DNA from: an uncultured Sutterella sp. | Lineage (GTDB): Bacteria; Pseudomonadota; Gammaproteobacteria; Burkholderiales; Burkholderiaceae_F | Length of the DNA: 64,000 bases | Reading direction: 5' to 3' | Assembly: GCA_949287305.1 (NCBI GenBank) | Contig: CASEFX010000022.1 | Location: 30,189-94,188, forward strand | Program-made: the position numbers and the translations under genes | Shown: one piece after another, positions 50,985 to 59,429 of the stretch | How the letters are laid out: every line of letters begins with the position of its first letter | How positions within the stretch are numbered: position 1 is the first letter of the stretch | Notes under the pieces: generated by a model | Databases searched by the model: none | The model's input: only the letters and a program-made list of their open reading frames with translations | What the model was told of the DNA's origin: nothing

Positions 50985-52289
50985 TTATCCGCGCTCGTCA
51001 AGGCGCTTTCTATCCGCGCCCGTGAGCGTCACGGTGAAGCACGTGCCCGCAGGAGAGCTCTCGAGCATCACGCGCCAACCGCTTCGGTCCGCAATGCGCT
51101 TCACGACCGACAATCCGACGCCCGAACCTTCATGTCCCGCGGACGAGGCCCCGCGGAAGAACTTCTCGTAAATCCGCTTTTGCTCCTCTTCGGTGATGCC
51201 CGGGCCCGTATCCCGCACGGAAAAGCCCTCGTTCGTCTCCGTGATCACGACGCTTCCCTTTTCCGTGTAGAGAATCGCGTTTTTCACGAGGTTCGTCACG
51301 ACGACCCCGAGAAGCACGGGAGAGAAGGTGCCCGGAACGCGTCCTTTCGAGGCGTAGGAGAGTTCGAGCCCCTTCTCGCGCGCAAAGGGCGTCCACACTT
51401 CGACGGCGCGCTCGAGAACGGGCGTCACTTCGTCCGTCATTTCGGCCGAGTTCTGCGACTGTCTCGCAAACGCCAGGAAAACGTCGAGCAGTTCGTGCAT
51501 TTCGTCGATCACCCGAAGAATGCGCTCAAGGTGCGCCCTCTGACGGTCGTTGAGGTCGCCGAGTTCAAGACACTCGGCGCTCGTTCGGAGCACCGTGAGC
51601 GGCGCGCGCAGTTCGTGGCTCACGTCCGCCGTGAAGGCGCGCTCGCGCTCGATCGCCTCGAAGAGCCGCCCCATCGTCCGGTCGCAGGCTTCGGCGAGGC
51701 GCCCTACTTCGTCGTCGGCAAAGTCGATCGACATCGGCTGATAGGTGTCGGCGTGCGTCAGCGCCGAAACCTTTCTCGAGAGCCTTCGGATCGGATTCAC
51801 CACGAGGCGCCCGAGCCAGAAACTCGCGGCCGCGGCGACGAGCACGACAAGGCAAAACGAAAGGAGAACGATCTGCTGAAAATCCTGCTCCGTCTCTTCA
51901 AAGGCGGTCTGATCGAAAACGAGGAGCAGCGTATGGCCGTCGTCCGTCACGCGCTTGAAGAGGAAGGACGACTTAGATCCCACGAATTCGGAGTACCCCG
52001 TCGGAACGCCCGCGTACTCGGGCGGGATCGGCCGCAGGGTGGCCATGTCGCCGTAGAGATGAATCTCGTCCGTCTGAAAGGGCACCCGCCCCCAGCTGAG
52101 TTCCGCCTCCATGAGCGTGATCTTTTCGCGCATGATGTCGCCCACGAGCGTCGTCTCCACGTATTCGATCGTCTCGACGAGCGCGATCGAATAGAGAAGC
52201 GACACGAGGCCGATCAGGATCGCAAAGCCCAGGATCACGCGCTGAACGAGCGTGAGCCTTGACGTGAGGGGAAAGAGACACCCGCGCAT
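50985..52289 (-). CDS. sensor histidine kinase (PmrB/QseC-like)
   Basis: 434 residues. Two membrane segments (about 15-40 and 138-165) flank a periplasmic domain of about 100 residues, then HAMP, a HisKA dimerisation helix with phospho-acceptor His225 in ADVSHELRAPLTVLR, and a HATPase domain (VVVTNLVKNAILY, VRDTGPGITEEE, GSGVGLSVVKRI). The start follows the regulator's stop by 3 bases, with CGGAG before it. Paired with the OmpR-type regulator and located beside the PAP2-EptA gene, it probably senses envelope stress, cations or cationic peptides; this is inference from context. Confidence 0.9.
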   Translation of the reverse strand: MRGCLFPLTSRLTLVQRVILGFAILIGLVSLLYSIALVETIEYVETTLVGDIMREKITLMEAELSWGRVPFQTDEIHLYGDMATLRPIPPEYAGVPTGYSEFVGSKSSFLFKRVTDDGHTLLLVFDQTAFEETEQDFQQIVLLSFCLVVLVAAAASFWLGRLVVNPIRRLSRKVSALTHADTYQPMSIDFADDEVGRLAEACDRTMGRLFEAIERERAFTADVSHELRAPLTVLRTSAECLELGDLNDRQRAHLERILRVIDEMHELLDVFLAFARQSQNSAEMTDEVTPVLERAVEVWTPFAREKGLELSYASKGRVPGTFSPVLLGVVVTNLVKNAILYTEKGSVVITETNEGFSVRDTGPGITEEEQKRIYEKFFRGASSAGHEGSGVGLSVVKRIADRSGWRVMLESSPAGTCFTVTLTGADRKRLDERG

Positions 52290-52292
52290 GAC

Positions 52293-52964
52293 TTACTCCG
52301 AAATCGACCAGCCGAGTCCCGGGTGCGTATGAATGAGCGCCTTGTCGAAGGGCTTGTCCACTTCCTGGCGCAGGCGATAGAGGTTCGAGCGCAGGCTGTC
52401 CGAATCCGGGGCCGACCCGTTCCAGAGAAGCGTTTCGAGTCTCGCGCGCCCCACGATCGCGGGGCTCTGCGACATGAGGATCTTGAGAAGACGCAGACCC
52501 AGGGGATGGAGGCGAATGTCGCGGCCCCCGCGCGTGACGCGCATCGTCTCGAGATTCATTTCGAGGTCGGCGACGCGCAGAACCTTTTCCGAAACGCCGT
52601 AGCTTCGCCGCAGAAGCGCTTCGACGCGCGCCGCGAGTTCGCGAAGCGAAAAGGGTTTCACGAGATAGTCGTCGGTGCCCGCCTCGAAGCCGCGGACGCG
52701 GTCGTCGATCGCGTCGCGCCCGGTGAGCATCAGAATCGGGAGCTTTGAGTGCGCGGCGCGCAGTTCGCGGCAGATGGTGAGGCCGTCGAGTCCGGGCAAT
52801 CCCAGGTCGAGAATCAGGAGGTCGAAGGGATCGGCCTGCAGGCGGCGCAGCGCGTCGGGCCCCGTCGTGCACCATTCGATCGTCCAGCCCTTGAGAGAGA
52901 GGTATTCGCGGACGTTGTTGATGATGTCCACGTTGTCGTCGACCACGAGAATGCGGATGCTCAC
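52293..52964 (-). CDS. OmpR-family response regulator (PmrA/QseB-like)
   Basis: 223 residues from GTG 52964 (VSIRILVVDDNVDI), with GGGAG 8 bases upstream; an upstream ATG extension is not needed. The receiver domain has phospho-acceptor Asp53 (LLILDLGLPGLDG), Thr in LMLTGRD and Lys in YLVKPFSLRELAARV. The C-terminal winged helix has RLHPLGLRLLKILM and SNLYRLRQEVDKPF. OmpR-type regulators bind direct repeats spaced one helical turn; two such arrays (53082-53113, 53242-53273) lie just upstream, between this gene and the divergent PAP2-EptA gene. Confidence 0.92.
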   Translation of the reverse strand: MSIRILVVDDNVDIINNVREYLSLKGWTIEWCTTGPDALRRLQADPFDLLILDLGLPGLDGLTICRELRAAHSKLPILMLTGRDAIDDRVRGFEAGTDDYLVKPFSLRELAARVEALLRRSYGVSEKVLRVADLEMNLETMRVTRGGRDIRLHPLGLRLLKILMSQSPAIVGRARLETLLWNGSAPDSDSLRSNLYRLRQEVDKPFDKALIHTHPGLGWSISE

Positions 52965-53081
52965 GAAGAGACTCCCAGAAAAAGAAAAGAGGTTTTCCCT
53001 TTCCGTATTTTCGTTCCGCCCCAAGACGGCGTGAGAAGAAAACACAGATATTTCAAGGTTTCTCTTCGTCGCACAAATTTT

Positions 53082-53113
53082 GTCACGGCCCCGTCACGCG
53101 GTCTTGACGCCCG
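53082..53113 (+). promoter_or_regulatory. direct-repeat array 1 (probable response-regulator binding site)
   Basis: Half-sites GTCACG (53082), GTCACG (53093) and TTGACG (53104) recur every 11 bases, the spacing of PmrA- and OmpR-type boxes. The 32-base block is repeated at 53242-53273 with two mismatches. A further TTGACG occurs at 53134. Confidence 0.65.
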
Positions 53114-53241
53114 CCTTGTCCGTCCCGCTCCCGTTGACGGTCCGCGAAAACCGGACAGTCCCTCGCCCGCCTCCCCTTCGACAGACCGCTCCGTCGCATC
53201 CGAACACCAATTTTCATCTTTTTCCCTGCACCGCAAACCTC

Positions 53242-53273
53242 GTCACGGCACCGTCACGCGGCCTTGACGCCCG
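53242..53273 (+). promoter_or_regulatory. direct-repeat array 2 upstream of the PAP2-EptA gene
   Basis: Second copy of the 32-base block, exactly 160 bases from the first. GTCACG (53242), GTCACG (53253) and TTGACG (53264) keep the 11-base period. It ends 64 bases before the fusion gene's ATG. TTGACG could double as a -35 element, though no good -10 follows. Confidence 0.65.
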
Positions 53274-53336
53274 ATTCACACGGCTCCCCCGAAACTGACC
53301 GCGTCATTTGAACCGATCCGTTTTTTCTTTCCCCTT

Positions 53337-55643
53337 ATGTCGACTGCCGTTCCGTTTCGTTATCGCCGCTGGTTTCTGCTGCCGCTCTGGGCGCTCGTTT
53401 TTTTGGTTCTCTTTCCCCCGCATGCCCTCGACATCGCGGTGAGCCATCTCTTTTTCTCGGGCGACTATTGGCCCTGGCACCGCGTCGAATGGTTCTCCGC
53501 TCTCTTTCACAAGGCCGCCAAGGGGATTCCGATCGCGGTCGCCCTCGTGACGCTCGGCGCGCTCGTTCGCGACGCGCTTCGCCGAAAAAAGGGCCTTCCC
53601 GTCGATCCGGCGCTTCGCGCGCGGCTTCTCTATCTCTTCGCCGCCATGCTCGCGGCGGTGCTTCTCGTATGGCGTTTGAAGGGCGTCACGGGCGTTGCTT
53701 GTCCGTGGGACGTAAACATCTTTGGTGGCGACACGCCCGTGCGCGACCCTTCCTTCTCTCTTTTCAAGCAGCCGGGCAACTGCTGGCCCGCGGGTCACGC
53801 GGGTTCGGGCTTCTGCCTCTTCGCCCTCTACTTCTTCTGGCGTGACGGCTCTCCCCGCCGCGCGGCCGCGGCCTTCTGGTTCGCCTTGCTCTTCGGCTTC
53901 TTCTGCGGATGGATCCGCCTCATGCAGGGCGCCCACTTCCTGAGCCACGTCATCGCGACGGGACTCATCGACTGGCTCGTCTGCGCGGCGCTCTACGTTC
54001 TCTTCTTCGCCCGCGACACGGTCTTGAAGGCCTTCGCGCGCATTACGAAGCCCGTGTCGCACTCGAACCACGCGGTCGTGTGGTTGACGGCGCTCTGGTG
54101 GACGCTCGTCTTCGACATCGGCTACTACCGTCAGATCCTCACGGGCGCTGCGGCGGAAAACGCCGCCTCGATTCTCACGACGACAGGCATGTCGGCGCTT
54201 CTCTTCTTTTTCGTGTCGGCGTCGCTTCTCTACGCGCTCTCGCTCTTTCCGAAGGCGGTCTTTCGCACGGCGACACTCCTACTCAACCTGCTCGGGGGCC
54301 TCTCGCTTACCGCCGGGCTTCTCTACGGCGTCATCATGACGCCCGACATGATCCGCAACTTCCTTGCGACCGACACGCACGAGGCGCTCGGCTACTTCTC
54401 GCTCCGAACCGTCCTGCTCTATCTCTTCGTGACGCTTCCGCCCGTCCTGCTTCTCGCGAAGACCGAACGGCGCGACCGCCTTTGGGTGCCGGCCGTCTGC
54501 TGCGCAGCCGCCCTTCTCGCCGGCGCGGGCACGGTCCTTCTCGGCATGCAGGGCTTCTCGAGCGCCATGCGAAACGACAAGTCGCTTCGCTATCAGATCG
54601 CGCCCGTCAACATCGTCTATTCGACGGCGACGACGCTTTTGACCGACAAGAATCCCGACGCCCAGGTGAAGCGCGTCATCGTCGACGAACGCCCGGGCCT
54701 CAACGTCGTCCCCGACGGGAAGTCGCTTCTCGTCGTCGTGATCGGCGAGACGACGCGAACGGCCAACTGGCAGCCCGCGGGCTACGCCCGGGAAACGGCC
54801 CCGAGACTCGCGGCCGACAAGGACTTGCTCCACATTCCGCGCGTTCTCGCCTGCGGAACGAGCACCGACGTGTCGCTCCCCTGCATGCTGAGCCGCGTGG
54901 GTCGCCGCGACTACGACCGCGACCGCATCGTCTCGGAAGAGTCGCTTCCCGCGCTGCTCCGGCGGGCGGGCGTCGCGGTCTCCTGGATCGAAAACCAGTC
55001 GGGCTGCAAGGGCACCTGTGCGGGCGTTCCGACGCGAAAGCCCGAGCCCGTTGAGGCGCTCTGTCCTTCAGGCGTGTGCTTCGACGAAATCTTCGCGAAG
55101 GAAGTCCGGCGCGAAGTCGACAACCTTCAGGCGGGGCGTCCCGCGGTGGTGTTCCTCCACATGATGGGCTCGCACGGTCCCGCCTACTGGTCGCGCTCGC
55201 CCGAATCCGACAAGGCCTTCCGTCCCGAATGCCTGGACGCCGACCTCGGGAGCTGCTCGAAGGAAGAGATCGCGGCCGCCTACGACAACAGCGTGCGCCA
55301 CACCGACCGCGCGCTCGCCGAAATCCTCGCGGAACTCCGCAGGGCCGCCCAAGCAGGTATCGCGACGGGGCTCGTCTACGTCTCGGACCACGGCGAGAGC
55401 CTCGGCGAAAACGGATTGTTCCTCCACGGCGCCCCCTACTGGATGGCCCCCGCCGAACAAATCGAGGTGCCGGGCGTGCTGTGGCTCTCCGACGGCTACC
55501 AAAAGACCTTCGGGATCGACTACGAACGACTCGTTCAAAAAGCCAAGGGCGACGTGCGGCACGATCATCTCTACCACACGGTGCTCGGACTTCTCAAGGT
55601 CCGCACTTCCGCCTACGACAGGACCTGGGACCTCACGAGTTGA
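53337..55643 (+). CDS. fusion of PAP2 lipid phosphatase and EptA-type phosphoethanolamine transferase
   Basis: 768 residues, about 220 more than EptA. Residues about 1-235 form a six-helix PAP2 membrane phosphatase: KGVTGVACPWDVNIFGG (near 118-134), CWPAGHAGSG (near 147-156) and MQGAHFLSHVIATGLIDW (near 200-217), matching lipid phosphatases of this type. From about 245 an EptA transmembrane domain (WWTLVFDIGYYRQIL) leads to a periplasmic sulfatase-fold transferase with nucleophile Thr472 in VVVIGETTRTANW, HMMGSHGP and VSDHGESLGENGLFLHG. Cysteines for disulfides (CGTSTD...CM, GCKGTC) are present. Predicted action: remove a lipid A phosphate and add phosphoethanolamine, giving cationic peptide resistance. 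No Shine-Dalgarno is visible; the leader is T/C-rich. Divergent from its likely regulator pair. Confidence 0.88.
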   Translation: MSTAVPFRYRRWFLLPLWALVFLVLFPPHALDIAVSHLFFSGDYWPWHRVEWFSALFHKAAKGIPIAVALVTLGALVRDALRRKKGLPVDPALRARLLYLFAAMLAAVLLVWRLKGVTGVACPWDVNIFGGDTPVRDPSFSLFKQPGNCWPAGHAGSGFCLFALYFFWRDGSPRRAAAAFWFALLFGFFCGWIRLMQGAHFLSHVIATGLIDWLVCAALYVLFFARDTVLKAFARITKPVSHSNHAVVWLTALWWTLVFDIGYYRQILTGAAAENAASILTTTGMSALLFFFVSASLLYALSLFPKAVFRTATLLLNLLGGLSLTAGLLYGVIMTPDMIRNFLATDTHEALGYFSLRTVLLYLFVTLPPVLLLAKTERRDRLWVPAVCCAAALLAGAGTVLLGMQGFSSAMRNDKSLRYQIAPVNIVYSTATTLLTDKNPDAQVKRVIVDERPGLNVVPDGKSLLVVVIGETTRTANWQPAGYARETAPRLAADKDLLHIPRVLACGTSTDVSLPCMLSRVGRRDYDRDRIVSEESLPALLRRAGVAVSWIENQSGCKGTCAGVPTRKPEPVEALCPSGVCFDEIFAKEVRREVDNLQAGRPAVVFLHMMGSHGPAYWSRSPESDKAFRPECLDADLGSCSKEEIAAAYDNSVRHTDRALAEILAELRRAAQAGIATGLVYVSDHGESLGENGLFLHGAPYWMAPAEQIEVPGVLWLSDGYQKTFGIDYERLVQKAKGDVRHDHLYHTVLGLLKVRTSAYDRTWDLTS

Positions 55644-55739
55644 GGACCGCCAGAACCATTTTCCTCCGGCCTCGGGCCGCATCGCTCCGACGGATTGGTT
55701 GGGAAAGGGGGCGGTGCGGCCCGTTTTTCGCTCTTTCGA

Positions 55740-55745
55740 TAGAAT
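55740..55745 (+). promoter_or_regulatory. -10 box before the MMPL gene
   Basis: TAGAAT 33 bases before the ATG at 55779, in the 135-base gap after the fusion gene. Weak -35. Confidence 0.4.
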
Positions 55746-55778
55746 GTCTACTTTCCCACGAATCAACGCCCCCGAACC

Positions 55779-58169
55779 ATGTCCGAGTCGACTGTCAAAC
55801 GATCGTTGCCCGAACTCCTTGCGCCTCTGTTGGTGCTTGCGGCAACCCTGTGCGTCCTCTTCACGCACCCCGTCGGCCGCTGGTTCGAGACGGACCTTCT
55901 GAGTCTCTTCGCGGCCGAGTCGACGGGGCTCTCCGCGGACGTCATGAAGTCGCTACGCAACTCCGTGACGGACGAAAACCGCCGCACGACCGTCCTTGTG
56001 GTCGGCGCGAAAGACGCGAAGGCGGACCCGGCCCTCGTGCGGGACGCGGCGGCGCAAACCGCCGCGGCGCTCGAAGAAAGCGGGCTCTTCGCGAAGGCCC
56101 CCGCCCCGGTCGTGCGCGCGACCGACGCTCTGCGCGACAAAGCCGCGGTTCTCTTGACGAAAGAGCGAAGCGAATGGATCGCGAAGCTCCCCCGCGACGC
56201 TTCGGGCCGTCTCACCGACGAAGGACGCGACGCGCTTCTCGCGCAACTCGAGTCGGGGCTCATGAACCCGGTCGCACCCCACTGGCTCGGACGCGACCGC
56301 GATCCCTACGGCTTTGCGGACGAAACCCTTCTTTCGCTTCTTCAAACCTTCCCCGTTCGAGAAGAGAACGGGCTTCTGCGACTCGAAGGCGAGGCGCCGC
56401 TCTATCTTCTTCGTTACGATGCGGACGCCTTGTCCGCCGAATCGGGCGAAGGCCGCATCACGGCGCTGCTTGCGGAAACCCGCGCGGCCTTCACGGAGAA
56501 ACTCCGCGCCGCGGGTTTGACGCCCGTCTTTCACGCGACGGGCGTTCCGCTCTTTACCGATGCGATCGCGCAAAACGCGCAGACCGAAATGAACCGCATC
56601 GCGGTGTTGTCGAGCGCGCTCGTCTTCGGAATGGCGTGGCTCCTCTTCGGGCGCCTGAGAACGGTCTTCGGGACGGTCCTCACCGTCTCGCTCGGCTTTG
56701 CCGTGGGCTTTGCCGCGGCGCTCGCCGTCTTCGGAACGCTGCACCTTCTCACCTTCGTCTTCGGGCTGACGCTGATCGGCGTGGCGGTCGACTATTCCCT
56801 TCACTGGTTCTGCGCGGGGCGCGTCGCGCCGGTTGCGGAACTCCTCGCGCGCCGCAACCGTCTTTTCCCGAGCCTCGTCATGGCGGCGCTCTCGTCGTCG
56901 GCGGGCTACGCCATTCTCGCCGCCACCCCGATGACGGGCCTCAAGGAAATCGCCGTGCTCGCGGGCGTGGGGCTTCCCGCAACGCTCCTTTTCGTTCTCA
57001 CGGTTCTGCCGCGCGCGCCCTTCCTGTTGCCGGACAGGGACGGCTTTGCCATGACGGCGCTCCTCAAGGGACTCGCGCGTCTTCCGCGCCTCACCGACGC
57101 CCCGCGTGTCGTGACGGTTGCGCTTCTTGCCGCAGTGTTCGTTTTCCTTGCGACGGGGTTCGCAAACGTCCGCACGGCGGGCGGCGTCGCCGATCTGCAG
57201 AACGCCCCCCGCGTTCTCGTGGAGGATCAAAAGGCGATTCAGGAATATCTGGCGCTTCCCTCGCCCGCGCAGTTCTTCACCGTGACGGGAAAGAGCCTCG
57301 ACGAGGCGCTCGCCGCGGAAAAGATCCTGCTCGAGAAACTTCGCGGCGTCTCCGGAATCGAGGCGACGGCCCTTTCCGACCTCGTTCCCGACTGCGCCAC
57401 GCAGGAAGAACGCGCCAAGCGCTTTCACGAAGCGCTCGACGCGGCGGCGCCCGTCCTCACCGAACTTCTCGGCGCCGCGCCCGAAGCGCGGCCCTTCTCG
57501 CCCGTCACGCCCGAAGACTGGATTGAAGCGGGACTCGGCGCACGCGTCACGCCCTATCTTCTCTCATCGGAAGCGGGACGCGTCGTCACCGTTGTGCGGC
57601 TTTCGGGCGTCGCGCCCGAGCATCTTCCGGCGCTCTCTGCCGTATCTCTTCCCAACGTACAATTCGTGAACCTCACGGCCGTCATGACGGGCGAGATGAA
57701 CCGCTACCGCACGCGCATTTTCGAAGGGCTTGCGGCGGGTCTCGCGATTCTCACGCTGGCGCTCTCGCTTCGCATGGGACGGCACACCTGGCGTGCGATT
57801 CTGCCGCCCGTTCTCGGCATCGCCGCGGCCCTTGCGGTGCTCGGGCACGCGGGACAACCCGTTACGCTTTTTACCGCTCTGGCACTCGTTTTGCTTCTCG
57901 GTCTCGGGGTTGACTACGGCATTTTCCTATATCATCAGCCCGATCAGCCGAGGGCGTTTGCGGCGGTGCTCCTTTCGGGCCTCACGTCGCTTGCCTCGTT
58001 CGGCCTTCTGGCCCTCTCGACGACCCCCGCCCTCTTTTCCTTCGGCGCGACGGTCGGGACGGGCCTCTTCGTCATTCTCGTGACGGCGCCCCTCATTCGG
58101 CGCCGATCCGACACCGTACAACCGGGCACGCCTCTTGCGCTGCCCGCTCAAGGAGGAACTACATGTTGA
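55779..58169 (+). CDS. MMPL/RND-family lipid exporter
   Basis: 796 residues with the duplicated RND layout: a membrane helix, a periplasmic domain (about 40-260), a bundle of five helices, then the same again. Each half carries the proton-relay motif, LTLIGVAVDYSLHW and LLLLGLGVDYGIFLYH. It belongs to the predicted exporter group (COG4258-like) often found beside polyketide/aryl-polyene-type fatty acid clusters. Likely extracts a lipid or lipid-linked compound from the inner membrane. Its stop overlaps the lipoprotein gene start by 7 bases. Confidence 0.85.
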   Translation: MSESTVKRSLPELLAPLLVLAATLCVLFTHPVGRWFETDLLSLFAAESTGLSADVMKSLRNSVTDENRRTTVLVVGAKDAKADPALVRDAAAQTAAALEESGLFAKAPAPVVRATDALRDKAAVLLTKERSEWIAKLPRDASGRLTDEGRDALLAQLESGLMNPVAPHWLGRDRDPYGFADETLLSLLQTFPVREENGLLRLEGEAPLYLLRYDADALSAESGEGRITALLAETRAAFTEKLRAAGLTPVFHATGVPLFTDAIAQNAQTEMNRIAVLSSALVFGMAWLLFGRLRTVFGTVLTVSLGFAVGFAAALAVFGTLHLLTFVFGLTLIGVAVDYSLHWFCAGRVAPVAELLARRNRLFPSLVMAALSSSAGYAILAATPMTGLKEIAVLAGVGLPATLLFVLTVLPRAPFLLPDRDGFAMTALLKGLARLPRLTDAPRVVTVALLAAVFVFLATGFANVRTAGGVADLQNAPRVLVEDQKAIQEYLALPSPAQFFTVTGKSLDEALAAEKILLEKLRGVSGIEATALSDLVPDCATQEERAKRFHEALDAAAPVLTELLGAAPEARPFSPVTPEDWIEAGLGARVTPYLLSSEAGRVVTVVRLSGVAPEHLPALSAVSLPNVQFVNLTAVMTGEMNRYRTRIFEGLAAGLAILTLALSLRMGRHTWRAILPPVLGIAAALAVLGHAGQPVTLFTALALVLLLGLGVDYGIFLYHQPDQPRAFAAVLLSGLTSLASFGLLALSTTPALFSFGATVGTGLFVILVTAPLIRRRSDTVQPGTPLALPAQGGTTC

Positions 58170-58975
58170 CCGCCCGCACCGGCATCCGCATCTGGACGGC
58201 CCTATCCATCGTGACGCTCGCCACGGGCTGCACCACCATTTCGGACGTCTGGGAAGGCGGCCTCTTCTCGTCGGACGAACCCGCGCAAAAGGAAAAGCCC
58301 GCGGTCCTCTACGAAACGGAAAAGCCCTTTGAGCGCGTCGCGCCCGTCAAGGAAACGAAGCCCGCCCCGGTCGTGCGAAAGAAGGCGCCCGGCAAGAAGA
58401 CCGTTCGTCTTCCCTCCTTCATGCCGCCCTGGGGCGCTCTGACGCCGGTCGGTACCTATGCGGCCGAACTCACGGTTTCCTTCAGCGAGGAAGCCCGCAA
58501 GGCGGGCGCGCCCGAGTCGATCCCGACGCTTCTGCTCTACTCGAACGTCTCGGACGGATCCGTGCAGATGTCCGCGAACGCCCTCGGCATGAACGTCTGG
58601 AGCATGCGCGTCGACGGAAACATGATCTTTGAGGAACGCGGCGAAAAACTCCCCGAGTTTGTGGACGGCACGCGCGTTCTGCGCGACTGGACGCTTGCGA
58701 GCTGGCCCGCCGCCTCCCTTCAGAGCCGCCTCACGTCGGGCTGGCGCATGAAGGAAACGCACGGCACCGAAGCGCTTGCCGCTCTGGAAGCGGAAATCGA
58801 TTCGGGCCTTCAGGCGCTTCGCGCCGCCAAGGACCTTCGCCACGTCGATCTCACGCACGACGGCGAGTCCCTCTATCGCCTCTGGACGGGGAGCGTCGAA
58901 GCGGGCCACACCGTCACCTACATCGTGAACGACCGCGAGGCCTATCGCCTCACGATCGAGAGCAAGAGACAGTAA
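58163..58975 (+). CDS. outer-membrane lipoprotein, DUF3261-like
   Basis: 270 residues with a lipoprotein signal: hydrophobic IWTALSIVTLATGC with the lipobox LATGC at about residue 23. A Lys/Pro/Glu-rich linker (about 35-85) precedes a beta-rich domain (YAAELTVSFSEEARK, TLLLYSNVSDGSVQMSANALGM, VTYIVNDREAYRLTIES). The pattern resembles DUF3261 lipoproteins, which neighbour MMPL exporters in aryl-polyene-type clusters and may receive lipids in the outer membrane, like LolB. Starts inside the exporter's 3' end, so the two are coupled. Family assignment is moderate. Confidence 0.7.
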   Translation: MLTARTGIRIWTALSIVTLATGCTTISDVWEGGLFSSDEPAQKEKPAVLYETEKPFERVAPVKETKPAPVVRKKAPGKKTVRLPSFMPPWGALTPVGTYAAELTVSFSEEARKAGAPESIPTLLLYSNVSDGSVQMSANALGMNVWSMRVDGNMIFEERGEKLPEFVDGTRVLRDWTLASWPAASLQSRLTSGWRMKETHGTEALAALEAEIDSGLQALRAAKDLRHVDLTHDGESLYRLWTGSVEAGHTVTYIVNDREAYRLTIESKRQ

Positions 58976-59026
58976 GCGAAATACGTCTGCGCAAATCGTT
59001 GTGCAGGCAATCGTCGAATCCCGTAC

Positions 59027-59058
59027 GGGGGAGAGCCATGTCTCTCCCCCTATCTTTT
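59027..59058 (+). terminator. Rho-independent terminator after the lipoprotein gene
   Basis: GGGGGAGAG (59027-59035) and CTCTCCCCC (59042-59050) form a perfect 9-bp stem, followed by TATCTTTTT. Confidence 0.92.
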
Positions 59059-59147
59059 TCCGAGGACGGATCTCCAAAACACGCCGTAGCGCGCAAAACC
59101 GCCGGTGCGAAATAAGCCAACCCCCAGATCGTCTCAAGACCACGGAT

Positions 59148-59170
59148 GTTGTCGACACGGGTTCGACAAC
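59148..59170. promoter_or_regulatory. operator-like palindrome upstream of the flavoprotein operon
   Basis: GTTGTCGA (59148-59155) and TCGACAAC (59163-59170) are perfect 8-base arms with a 7-base spacer, 260 bases before the flavoprotein start. A smaller CAATC-TTAC-GATTG repeat lies nearer the gene (about 59361-59374). No gene is seen in the 454 bases between 58976 and 59429. Confidence 0.5.
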
Positions 59171-59429
59171 GGCCGTCCCGTACGGACGCCGGTGCGGTTG
59201 TCCGCGGCGCGGCAATCCGTTGGCTACAGATTTTCAGACCGTTCCGCAGACGAATCCGTACACCGAGCCCAAGACGCGGCGCTCTTCTTCTCGAGGTTAA
59301 CACGATGCTGTCACTTTCTCGATATTGGTTGGCAGAGAAGAGGCTTGTACTCGAATCGAACAATCTTACGATTGTCTTAGCGGGAAACAGGACCTCCCGC
59401 ACATTCAGACCCCCACAAGGAGAGAAAAC

